DNA from: Datura wrightii
Lineage: Eukaryota > Streptophyta > Magnoliopsida > Solanales > Solanaceae
NCBI GenBank assembly: GCA_035772735.1
Contig: JASDFA010000019.1
Coordinates: forward strand, 65,820,001 to 65,884,000
Direction of reading: 5' to 3'
Length of the DNA stretch: 64,000 nt
Below the pieces are notes generated by a model, which was not told the origin of the DNA, did not search any database, and saw nothing but the letters and a program-made list of their open reading frames with translations. The position numbers and the translations under genes are program-made. Numbering within the stretch: the stretch's first letter is position 1; each line of letters opens with the position of its first letter. Shown here one piece after another: positions 1 through 9,850 of this stretch.

Positions 1-310
1 TTATGAGAGTGCATCCATTTATAAAGAAATAATGAAGATCTATAATGACAGGAAGAACTGCAAAGACGGAGTTCAACATTGGTGATTTGGTCTTAATGTT
101 TATTTTAAGGATGCATCTACATCCCGGTAAATTAAAATCTAGGTAGATGGGACCGTATAGGGTGGTGAATGTGTCCCTATACGGTATAGTGGAGCTTGAA
201 AATAAAGATGGTAAGAGGTTCATGGTAAATGGGAAAAGGCTAAAGTTGTATTTGGAAAAAAACTGAAGAGATGAGAGCAATTGAAGTAGTGTATCTTGAT
301 AATGCCTAAA
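1..310 (+). pseudogene. Integrase C-terminal tail, Athila/Tat-type Ty3/gypsy (element O, left unit)
   Basis: This is the last part of a retrotransposon integrase, the enzyme that inserts the cDNA copy into the chromosome. The frame reads as the post-catalytic domain (a GDLVL-like start, then HPGKLKSR, VVNVS and a KDGKRF-like segment). A closely similar copy lies at 16550-16855. An in-frame TAG follows KSR (near 142) and further breaks occur before the end, so it is dead. The window edge cuts off the upstream part. Because it lies left of an LTR that is itself followed by another internal region, it belongs to the left unit of a tandem. Confidence 0.8.
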
Positions 311-1937
311 TGATCATGGAAGTTACATCGTGCCGTGATGTTAAATCAGCCGCTGCATGGGAGGTAACCCATGGAAGGTGATGTTTTAGCACCGCATGTA
401 TGTTCCTTTCCCTTGTGCTTATATAGTTTATGCTTAGGGGATGAAGCATGTTTCTCAATGGGGGTTGTACTTGTATTTTTTTCGGATTGTTGACTCATTT
501 GAGGGTTTTTTTTCCATGTTTTATTTCCCTCAGGCTTGCTATCTAGTAGAACCAGAATGATTAGGCTGTTTTGTTTAATTAGAAGTAGCTTAGAATTACA
601 TTACAGACAATAAATGCACTAGTTTTATGTTTTGAAAAAAATTGACCCTGTTAAAAGTTTTTGAATGTTAGTTGTGTAGTTTAATTACAATTGCATGACT
701 TTTGTGGATCTTTGTATGGCATTTAAATTATGAGCATGATTAATTGTAGTTTAGCTGTGCATGAACAAGATAGGTAGATTTAATGCAAATCAGTACCATG
801 AGTGAGTGAGATTGAATACCTAGTTCAGTACTGCAGGATCTATAAATTGCTCGGTTGGTCTTTGCATAGGCTTGAGGATAGTTGGTTAGGAGATGATCAT
901 AGGTTGTTATTCATAGATGAATCACTTTAGCCTAAAATACCCAACCAAATGATGATGAATCCCTTGATCCTAATTTTGAGTCTTAAATTAACCATTTTTC
1001 TTTGATTAACCGATTAACTTTACCCATTTTTTAAAATGAACTTATTTTGGCCCTGGTCCCTCCTTGAACATTATGAACCTCAACCCAGAAAAAATGCCTA
1101 AGTTGAGGGTGGCTATAGTAGGGGTGCATAGACAATGGGGAGGTAAAAAAGGAAAAGAAAGGAAAAAGGGTGTGGTGTGACAAGAAAAGAAACAAGATCT
1201 AGAAAAGAAAAATTGAAAAGAAAATACAGGAGAAAAAAAAAGGAATGAAAAACACATATATTGCATGAAAGTGGAGAAAAGGGAGGAAAAAGTTGAAAAA
1301 GTGAAAAATAGGGTAAAAAAGGTGTAAAATGGAGCCACAAGTATGTATTGCCAAGGATGGTTTAGTCACTTAAATCCCATATTTTCCTTACCAAACTCGA
1401 AGCCTATATCACAAGCCGAACAAAGTCCTATAATAATCCTAGGTCAGCTGTCCGAAGAGCCGAAGTAGAGAAAATAAGGGTAAGCTTATGGTATCCAATG
1501 TGCAATAATTGAAACTTCTTTGAGAGAGTGAGAGTCCCATTTCTTTAGTCCCAAGTTCATCATATCATATATTTGTGAGAGTTTTGGACTTCTTTTGTTG
1601 TGAGGGTACCGGTTTGAGTTGCATTTTACAAATTATTAATGTGAATAGCATTTGTGATAGCTCGCTTCTCTGCTTATAGTTGGATGCCATATCTTGATCC
1701 CTGTATTGATTGTGCTTACATATGTGCATAGCTGACTTAGTTTGAATAGAAAAAGGGTGAATAGTTAAGTGTGGTGCTTAGTTTGAATAGAAAAAGGGTG
1801 AATAGTTAAGTGTGGAGCATAGTACAAATTTTGTTGCTTTGGCTGTACATATAATAGGTATACTTTCTAGTTAAGCATCATTTATAGGTTTTGTTTTCTT
1901 TGTCTGAGGACATACACAAGTCTTATGTTGAGGGTGG
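311..1937 (+). other. 3' non-coding region of element O (left unit)
   Basis: No gene is visible here. The region holds a small hairpin just after the integrase end (CATGGG at 356-361, CCCATG at 368-373, loop AGGTAA). It also has a purine-rich A/G tract at about 1140-1330 that gives meaningless antisense reading frames, and a non-coding block at about 1405-1530 recognisable in elements A and B. A direct tandem duplication of about 40 bp lies at about 1736-1815. A degraded stem and purine tract at about 1898-1937 is the expected priming site just before the LTR. The second copy of this region is 16856-18367. Confidence 0.65.
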
Positions 1938-3612
1938 TGATGTGCTATGAATTTACATTACTTTCAATGCTTAAAACTGGTAAAATAGCACAGACTTAGG
2001 TGTGTTTATATGGATATGAGGTGCTTTTACTCTATTTTCAGGGAAAATAGTTTTTGGAGCTAAATTATGCAAAAGATGGAGAAAATTGAAGAAAAGAGGC
2101 TCAGTAGGAATCTCAGTACGATCCATTCCATCCTGCTACAAGTCGTACTGAGAATCATGGAAAGTTCCAGGAGCAAATTGTGAAGAAAAGTCAAGTTACG
2201 GCTCATGGTACGAGTCGTACCATCCTAATACGGTTCGTTCCATGGCAGTAGTGAAAAGTTCTCAAGGAATTTCACAGGCCAAGTTCCTGGTAAAGGTGGC
2301 AATCACGAGTCGTTAAACCTACATAAGATCTATACCAACGAACCTTGGAAAAGACCAGAAGAATATATGACTAGCAGAACTCAAGGTACAAGAAGGAGTT
2401 ACAGATGGTGGAATCAAGATACTAGTCATACCATGCCATCCATGAAAGTTAGCAGAAGATGCCAGCAATTGAAAGGTCTATTCATGGAAAGATTGTATGA
2501 CTCATAGGTACTTGTTATGAGTCGTACCATATATCAACACTTAGTAGGATTAAGGAGAAGCCAACCAACGTACAAGTTAAGGTACAACCCTTACAGTGCT
2601 GTTACGGTTCGTAGGTGAAGGCAGCGTCAGTTTTGGTAGTTTTTCCTGTTTGCTTAGGATAAGTTTCCATTTATTTGTCTAAATACCTTATATGTTATTT
2701 GACTAGGAGAGAAAATAGAAGCGCAGAGAAGTAACTAGACGCAATTAAGGATAAGTTGTTGTGAATTTTAATTCAAGTCTAGGAAATTTCTTTCTTGAAT
2801 TTCTTCTTTATTCTTGGATTATTCAACATCAGCTCTTGCAATATTCAAAGCAGGTTTCTTTCAATCATTGTCACATGTATTTAATTATTTGTTTGTCTTT
2901 GACTACTAATAATAATCTTACAATCATGAGAGGCTAAAACCTCCACAACTACGATTGTGGAAACCATGGTGGATTAACAAACTAGGGTTACATGAAGTGA
3001 TTCAAAACCAATGCTAAATAGTTGTATTGTATTATTTTCATCTTTAAACATTTCTTAACAAAGCACAACGTTAGGACTTTCCCGAATTCTTTACTTACTT
3101 GAACATAGAGAAGTAGAGATTAGGAAAAGAGAATTCCAACAAAGCCTTGATCTTTATGGGTCATTGTATAACTTGAGTTGCAGTCACAGGATAGTTAATT
3201 TGGGATAAATTGATATCGCTTGAATTGAAATAGCTCTGAGAGCTAACCCAATAATTGAGTATAGTCATCCAATCGGGATAAATCAGTCCTTTGGATGAAC
3301 TCTAGTTATCAATTCTACAAGTAATCATTGGGAGATATCATGAGTGTAAACCTAAAGTAGTTATGAACCCATGGGGAACACCTACCCCAGTTAATTGCTA
3401 ATCTTGATAAATAGCAATTGATTTTCAATCTACTTTCACAACTGTTTTCAATAAACCCCCTTTTTTGGAGATAACAGACCTAAAATCTCAAATACCTTCA
3501 TTATCCTAATTCTTACCATTTTCCTTGTGGGTTTGACCCCAACCTTTGTTGGGTTCTTTATTGACAACGTCCACTTCATACTTTTTTAGGAGTGTGAGTT
3601 TGAGCGTTATCA
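1938..3612 (+). repeat. LTR of element O (middle LTR of the tandem)
   Basis: The sequence starts with TG after a purine tract, ends with CA before a primer site, and is repeated at 18368-20024. Its U3 carries self-complementary words: a 10-bp stem (2111-2120 with 2144-2153) and a near-perfect 19-bp palindrome (2205-2223). The TATA position reads TCTAAATAC (about 2673-2681), whereas the other copy keeps TATAAATAC, so this promoter is probably damaged. Many substitutions and small indels separate the two copies, so the insertion is old. Confidence 0.8.
2111..2223 (+). repeat. Palindromic words in the U3 of element O
   Basis: TCTCAGTACG (2111-2120) pairs with CGTACTGAGA (2144-2153). ATGGTACGA (2205-2213) and TCGTACCAT (2215-2223) are perfect inverted arms around one base. 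Related words recur at about 2496-2530 and in the other LTR at about 18600-18945. Confidence 0.7.
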
Positions 3613-3617
3613 AAAAG

Positions 3618-3635
3618 TTGCGTCATTACCGGGAA
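3618..3635 (+). promoter_or_regulatory. Degraded tRNA-Asp primer binding site (element O)
   Basis: Five bases after the LTR end, the sequence matches 13 of 18 positions of TGGCGCCGTTGCCGGGGA, the complement of the plant tRNA-Asp 3' end. Four of the five differences are C-to-T or G-to-A transitions, as expected from decay of methylated cytosines. Confidence 0.7.
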
Positions 3636-3719
3636 TATGACTGAAGAATAGATTAATTGGTTGTGTTTAACTTTTAGTTGTTATTTCCTCTTTTATTTTT
3701 TCTTTTTCTTCTATGATTC

Positions 3720-5540
3720 ATTTAGGTTATAGCAAGGAAGCCTCACCTCATGAGTAATGTCAGCATCTATATGGAAGATAAGAGGTTGCTAGTATCCATA
3801 GGAGAGATGATGAATATTGATACACTAGCAGCTATCTTGATGAATTATGAGGGAGATGGAGTACCGGGGTACACCAAATGGGTAAATTCTCTAGAAGGAA
3901 TGGGGTTGTATAACTTTTGACCAAAGAAGTTAGACCTTGATTAAAAGAATCGTGTAACTCCTCCAGCACAACCATCAGTGGAGTTACCAGCAGTTCTAGA
4001 ACTTAAGTCATTACCTCCACACCAATAATATGCATTATTTAGAGAATACAATACTTTGCCAGTAATTATTGCAGCCGACATGACAGACTGGCAAGTAGAA
4101 GCTTTGGTCACAGTACTAAAAAAGCACATAAAGGTAATCGAATGGACCATATCTAATATCATCGAGATTTCTTCTGGCATATGCACTCACAAAATTCAGC
4201 TCGAGTCAAACTCTATACAAAGTATAGAGCATCAGCGATGACTGAAACCACCAATGCAAGAAGTAGTGAAGAAGTAGATTATCAAGTGACTAGACGCTGG
4301 TGTAGTTTACCACAATGCAGATAGCAAGTGTGTAAGTCTGGTACAACATGTGCCAAAAAAGGTGGGATAATAGTGGTGTCCAATGAGAAAAATTAGCTGA
4401 TACCGACAAGACCAATCACAGGTTGGTGTGTACGTATGGATTACAGAAAGCTGAACCACTAGACCTAGAAGGACTATTTTCCAATGGCATTCGTGGATCA
4501 AATGCTGGACAGGTTGGCAGGTAGAGGTTGGTACTATTTTCTTGATGGTTATTCGAGGTAGAATCAGATTATAGCCATAGAAGACTAAGAGAAGACCACC
4601 TTTACTTGCTCGTATGTAACATTTGCTTTTAGGAGAATGCCCTTTGGGTGGTGTAGTGCACCAGACACATTCCAGAGTTGTATGATGTCCTTATTCTCAT
4701 ATAAGGTAGAGGAAACCATCGAGGTATTTATGGATGACTTCTCACCTGTAGGTGAACTTTGAATCATGCCTCAAGAATTCGGGCAAAGTGTTGAATGGAT
4801 GCGGAGAAACTAATCTGGTCTTAAATTGGGAGAAATGTCACTTTGTGGTCAAAGAAGGAATAGTGTTGGGTCACAAAATCTCTGAAAAGGGGATAGAGGT
4901 AGATAAGGAGAATATTGTAATAATAGCAGGGTTGCCACCACCCATTTTTGTTAAAGGGGTCGAAATCTTCATAGGGCGTGTAGAATTCTACAAGAGCTTC
5001 ATCACGGACTTTTCAAAGGTTTAACAACCACTGTGTAAACTTCTTGAGAAGGAGGTGAAGTTCATATTTGATGAGGCATGTTTGAGAGCTTTTGAATGCC
5101 TAAAAGATAAACTCACCACTGCTCCTATTATTATAGCTGCAGATTGGTCTCTCCCATTTGAGCTAATGTGTGATGCCAGTTTGGTAGCCCTCGGTGTTGT
5201 TCTGTTCTAATAGAGAGCGATGACTATTCACCCAATCTATTATGCCAGCAGAACACATAATACAGCCCAAAAGAACTACACTGTCACCAAATAGGAACTA
5301 CTAACAGTGGTCTTTGCATTTGAAAATTTTCGAGCATACTTTCGTGGAACTAAATTAATAGTCCACACAACCCATGTTTCCTTGAGGTATCTAATTTCTA
5401 AAAAGGATGCTAAACCAGGTTGATCAGATGGGTGCTGTTGTTCCAAGAAATTAAATTTGAGGTAAAAGACCGGAAGGGAATAGAAAATCAGGTGGCCGGT
5501 CACTTGTCCAGACTAGAATCTAAAGGTAAGGAAAAAAAGA
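3720..5540 (+). pseudogene. Reverse transcriptase and RNase H, Athila/Tat-type (element O)
   Basis: This is the decayed pol core that would copy element RNA into DNA. In order I see a linker with PAQPSVELP and LPVIIAAD, the RT start (WTISNI, SIEHQR), a YRKL-like segment near 4445, the active site FMDD with both aspartates kept (4733-4738), VLGHKIS and an RNase H part containing DWSLPFELMCDAS at about 5143-5180. Gag and protease are almost entirely missing between the primer site and this point, so the element had a large 5' internal deletion as well as many frameshifts and stops. It belongs with the integrase pieces at 5541-5799 and 15789-16855. Confidence 0.8.
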
Positions 5541-5799
5541 TATTGATATCAATGAAGCTTTCCCATATAAATAGGTATTTCCTGTATCTCAAGACTTGAT
5601 CCCTTGGTTCACTGACTATGCAAATTATTTGGTTTGTGACATGATTCTATTAGATATGATTCCCCATCAAAGGAAGAAGTTCTTGTTTGATGCTCGGAGA
5701 TACAAGTGGGATGAACCATACTTATTCCGCATCAATACATATGGATTCATTCGCAGGTGTGTGCCAGAGGTGGAGATGTTGAGCATTCTGGAGGTTTGC
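5541..5799 (+). pseudogene. Integrase N-terminal part of element O, cut by element A
   Basis: The frame at about 5596-5799 reads WFTDYANYLVC, then KFLFDARRYKWDEPYLFR and RRCVPEVEM, the usual stretch before the integrase zinc-binding domain in Athila/Tat elements. It stops at the exact point where element A inserted. The reading resumes after the second copy of the TTTGC target duplication at 15789. Confidence 0.8.
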
Positions 5800-7255
5800 T
5801 GATCTTGGGCAGATTTATATGCCCAAGTGATACTCAAACGTATCATTTTTACCTTGTTTGTTGTGCAATGTGTATATAATATCATGTAATTGGTAATAAA
5901 ATGCGAATTTATACTAACCAACATGATTAGCATTTGTTTTGCAGGTAAATGTGATTTTTAGGAGCTAAAATGCATGTTTGAACTATGTCGGAGTTGGACT
6001 TGGATACGAGCGTGGAAAAGACATTGGAATGCACATTTTGTAGGGGCTCCGCGATGGAGCCATGCCACGCTACCATCACGGTAGCACACTGCCTGAACAG
6101 GAATTAAAATGGCAAATTCGAGTGTGCCTTCGCGTCAGCTCCGTGGCACGGAGAGAGGCCTCCGCGTTGGCCTCCGTGCCACGTTGAGGCTAATTTACCG
6201 GACCCTGAAATTCCAGTGAAGGTCCACGTCCACGCCGTGTCACGGAGGCAGTGCTCCGCGTTGGCCTCCGTGACACGTTGCTTGTTATTCCGGGAAAAAT
6301 TTCCCACTAGTATAAAAAGCACACTTAGGTTTATTTTAATTAGTTTTTAGTTTTTAGACTGAGTTCAGAAGTGGAGAGCAAGGACGTGGGTTAGGAGCAG
6401 TTGAGGAACGAAAAAGCTAAGGGATTTCTTCTCTTCTTTTCTTCTTTCTATCAATTGTACGTATGATTTACACTCATTTTAGGATGATCAATCCACAAAT
6501 GAGTGGCTAATTCTCTTCCTTGCTGAGGTTTTGAACATGTGTAGTGAATTTTGATTGTAAATGATATGGTTTTCTTCTTCTTCTTTAATGTTGTTCTATT
6601 AATTCTTGTTCTTACTGCATTAGTGCTTGGCCAACATTAATGTACATCTAAAAAGTCCAATTTCACTCGAAAGAGCAAGAAATTGGAAAGTTGTGAATTA
6701 ATAGGGTATTGTTCTTAACTTGATTTGGGAAAATTGGGTTTTGATGTGCTTTCCTGATAGAAATATACTTGAAAGCCGTATTAGTCAATTTAGGAACCGG
6801 AAGTGTAGTGCTAGGTCATAAATTGCATTTGATCACAGAAATGTAGACGGATGGTTTATGATTCTAAAGTGAAATTAAATACGAGAGTTTTAATTTCTAG
6901 GTGAATGTTCTTGGCTAGCAACATGAAGAAGAGATTAACCAAATTATCATGATTCTCAAGTTCATTACTTGTTCTTAACCTTGGCATGTTCATATCCATT
7001 GTCTAAATTCACAGTAAATAGTTGTTATTAATTTTAGTATATATAGTTTAGAAACAAAAACTCAAGTAACTGTTGGTTACATTGTTGTTAGCATAATTAG
7101 AAGTGAAATAGGAATATAGTAAACTAGGCAACTTTACATATCTTGAGCCTCCTTCGATCGATACTTGGCTACTTAGCCACTTTATTACTTGTTTGACCAT
7201 GTGCACTTGCGTGTCGGTTTATAATATATAATACCAATCAGAATAGCACCGAACA
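5800..7255 (+). repeat. 5' LTR of element A
   Basis: The LTR begins TGAT and ends GAACA. Close to its start an 8-bp inverted repeat (CTTGGGCA at 5804-5811, TGCCCAAG at 5820-5827) could fold. U3 holds a series of GC-rich hairpins (6045-6277) just before the TATA box at 6311. The rest (R and U5) is A/T-rich and has no reading frame of note. The primer site follows seven bases after its end. Confidence 0.95.
6045..6320 (+). promoter_or_regulatory. U3 hairpin cluster and TATA box (element A)
   Basis: Four inverted repeats lie in a row: GGCTCC/GGAGCC (6045-6050, 6056-6061), GCTACC/GGTAGC (6069-6074, 6080-6085), a 12-bp perfect stem with arms at 6142-6153 and 6172-6183, and a 13-bp perfect stem with arms at 6236-6248 and 6265-6277. 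A TATA box (TATAAAAAG, 6311-6319) follows 34 bases later; the 3' LTR has TATAAATAG at 14839-14847. The position suggests promoter control or a structure at the 3' end of the RNA. Which of these is inference. Confidence 0.75.
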
Positions 7256-7261
7256 AGTTTT

Positions 7262-7279
7262 TGGCGCCGTTGCCAGGGA
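7262..7279 (+). promoter_or_regulatory. Primer binding site, tRNA-Asp type (element A)
   Basis: TGGCGCCGTTGCCAGGGA differs by one base from the complement of the plant tRNA-Asp 3' end. This primer is the usual one for Athila/Tat elements. Confidence 0.9.
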
Positions 7280-7398
7280 GGCTAGGCGATTTGTGAAATT
7301 GTGTTTAGTGTAAATTTTCTGTATTTTTATTTTTATTTTCTTAAAGTGTTAACAACTTGGTCTTAGCCTGTATTTTGCAGATTTTGTTTCTGTGAACA

Positions 7399-9792
7399 CT
7401 GGCAAGGGACAAAGAGCTGGTGGAATCTTACTTAGAGCCTAAACGTGAATTTCATAGTCAACATAGAGAAGCTCTACGAAAGAAGCTGCAGTTGCTTATA
7501 CAGTCTATGATGGAGCAACAAAATCCACCAGTTGTGCAGGCAGTGTTAGTGCCCGATGAAGCAGCGGCAAGGCCGGTTCGCGAGGTGGCAATCCCACACG
7601 CTAATAATGTACATTCTAGCATCCGCAAACCAGAGCCTGGAGGGAGGTTTGAATTAAAGCAGAATATGGTGCAACTTTTGGACACAAGCAGGAAATTTAC
7701 CGGTCTCCCTTATGAAGATCCACAACAACATCTCCAAAACTTTTTGGAGATAAGTGACACTTATATACCCGCTGGAGTGTCACCTGATTATGTTCGGCTC
7801 ACCTTATTTCCATTTTCCTTACTTGGTGAAGCCAAGAGGTGGTTAAAAGTTGAACCACCCAATTCTATATCAACGTGGGATGATCTTGCACGGAAGTTTT
7901 TGATCAGATTTTTTCCTTCTGGTAAAACAGCCAGACTTAGAAGTCAAATTCTAAGTTTTAAACAGAGGGAAGGAGAAAATCTATATCAAGCCTGGGAAAG
8001 ATTTAAATCCATGTTGCGGGACTGCCCTCATCATCATCAGTCCAATGAGGTGTTGGTACACACATTTATTGAGGGTTTGGAACCCCACACTAAAATTCTG
8101 TTAGATTCAGCAGCTGGAGGGCAAGCGCTGGAAAAGACCTATGAGGAGCTGTAAACTTTGCTCAACCGAATTTCACAAGGCAATCCAGAATGGAATGCAG
8201 ATTCTTCAAGAGGTGGAGCAAGGAAAGCAGCGGGAGTGCTTGAAGTGGATGGATTCACAGCTATCGCTGCACAGATAGCTAATTTGCAAAATCAGTTAAA
8301 CAATCACTTCAGCAATATGAACTTGAACCAACCTTCAACTTCGGTCAATGTAGTTCAACAGATGTGGTGTGAAGTGTGTGGTAGTAGTGAGCATTCAGCT
8401 GAATGCTGTGGTGCAAATCCTGATTCTGTTAACTTTGTGGGCAATGCACAGAGAAATCAGCAGTAGTTTGGTAGTGGCTACAACTCAAATTGGAGGAACC
8501 ATCCGAATTTTTCGTGGGGTAGCAACAATCAACAAGGCCAAAGTTCAGGGCAGGGTATGCACAAAAACCAAGGAGGGCAACAAAATTATCAAGCTCAATT
8601 CAGAAATCACAATGCCCCTCCTCCACCACCATCACCTACCATTGAGGAGATGTTCAAAACCATGATCGCTAATCAGGCACAATTGCAGGCTGACTATGTT
8701 AAATTGGCAGTCGAAGTGAAGAACAATCAATTGGCGACCAAGGCTCTTGAATATCAGTTTGGGCAATTTGCTAGTGCCCAAAATACTAGACCCAGAGGAG
8801 GACTACCTAGCGACACGGATCCTAATCCGAAGCAAGTAAATGCAGTGTCCACGAGGAGTGGTTTACAGTTGAAGGAGGTGGAACCGGAAAGACCGCCTCA
8901 AAAGTCAGGAGCAGCAGATGTTGAGGGAGAGCAAATCTCAGATAAGGGGAAGACTAAAGAAGCTGAACCAGAAAGGCCTCCACCCCCGTTCCCTCAACGA
9001 CTTAAGAAACACAAGGAGGAGGCGTGTTTCCAGAAATTCATGGAGGTACTTAAACAGGTACATGTTAACTTACATCTTGTTGATGTCTTGCAGGGAGTGC
9101 CAAAATATGCGAAATATATTAAAGACATCGTGGCTAACAAAAGTCGTTTGACTGAGTATGCCACGGTAGCTTTAACGGAGGAATGCACTTCCCGTATTCA
9201 GAATAGGTTGCCCACAAAACTGAAAGACCCTGGAAGTTTTACTATCCAGCTTACTATTGGGCAAAGTATCCGAGCTCATGGATTATGCGACTTGGGGGCA
9301 AGCATAAATCTGATGCCATCTTCGGTATTCAGAAAGTTAGGTCTAGGGAGTCCTAGACCTACAACGGTAATCTTGCAGCTAGCAGACAGGTCTTTAGCTA
9401 AGCCGGATGGCATTGTTGAGGATGTGTTAGTGCAAGTAGGCTCCCTCATTTTTCCGGTCAATTTCATTGTTCTGGATTTTGAACCAGATGCTGAAGTCCC
9501 ATTTATTTTGGGACGACCCTTTTTGGCAAACGGAAAAGCATTAATTGATGTAGCTGCAGGTCAACTCACGATGCGAGCACATGACAAGGTCGAAGTGTTC
9601 GATGTGTACAAGGTACCTAAGCTCCCGACTGTTTATAAGGAACTCTCGGTGATCAACGTGATTGATCATGGGAATGCTAATGGAATGAGTGATTCCCGAG
9701 AGTTACTAGGAAGGCCACCGGATAAGGTTGAGAACTACTGGGGGGATGACCATGATCGGGACAAATCATCCATCACCCTAGTAGACAATTGA
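7399..9792 (+). pseudogene. gag-pr: Gag-protease polyprotein of element A (two nonsense codons)
   Basis: Gag packages element RNA and the aspartic protease matures it. One frame of 797 codons runs from a CTG at 7399 to the TGA at 9790. It holds the plant retrotransposon gag core (about residues 130-230, with WLKVEPP and FPSGKTARLRSQ), a CX2CX4HX4C zinc knuckle (residues 324-337), a proline-rich linker, the protease motif DLGAS (D at about residue 631) and its partner ILGRPFLA (about 703). An in-frame TGA sits six bases before the CTG, and the first in-frame ATG is near codon 37, so initiation is not at a normal ATG. Two stops, TAA at 8152 and TAG at 8464, break it; element B has sense codons at both places. 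Translation ends right after the protease, with no polymerase attached. Confidence 0.9.
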
Positions 9793-9808
9793 GCATAAAG
9801 GACGTCGA

Positions 9809-9850
9809 GCCGTGACGGTAAACCAGGCGCTGCACGGGAGGCAACCCGTG
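9809..9850 (+). other. Conserved post-protease hairpin (element A)
   Basis: Sixteen bases after the stop codon comes a block containing CAGGCGCTG and then a hairpin: CACGGG (9833-9838), loop AGGCAA, CCCGTG (9845-9850). The same block follows the protease stop in element B, the integrase end in element O and, decayed, the integrase end in J. The stem differs between lineages but stays paired. The function is unknown; a role in expression of the following gene is a guess. Confidence 0.75.

Noticed and set aside
461..470. LTR start of element O at the G run before TGTACTTG (also at 17004-17012)
   Set aside because: It looks like a polypurine tract followed by TG, but by comparison with A and B the true tract is the one with the upstream stem at about 1898-1937; only that choice gives LTRs with the expected content and places the shared non-coding block outside the LTR.
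1042..1340. Antisense frames rich in F and S, also at 17476-17832
   Set aside because: Produced by a purine-rich A/G tract read backwards; low complexity, no start context, inside a non-coding region of element O.
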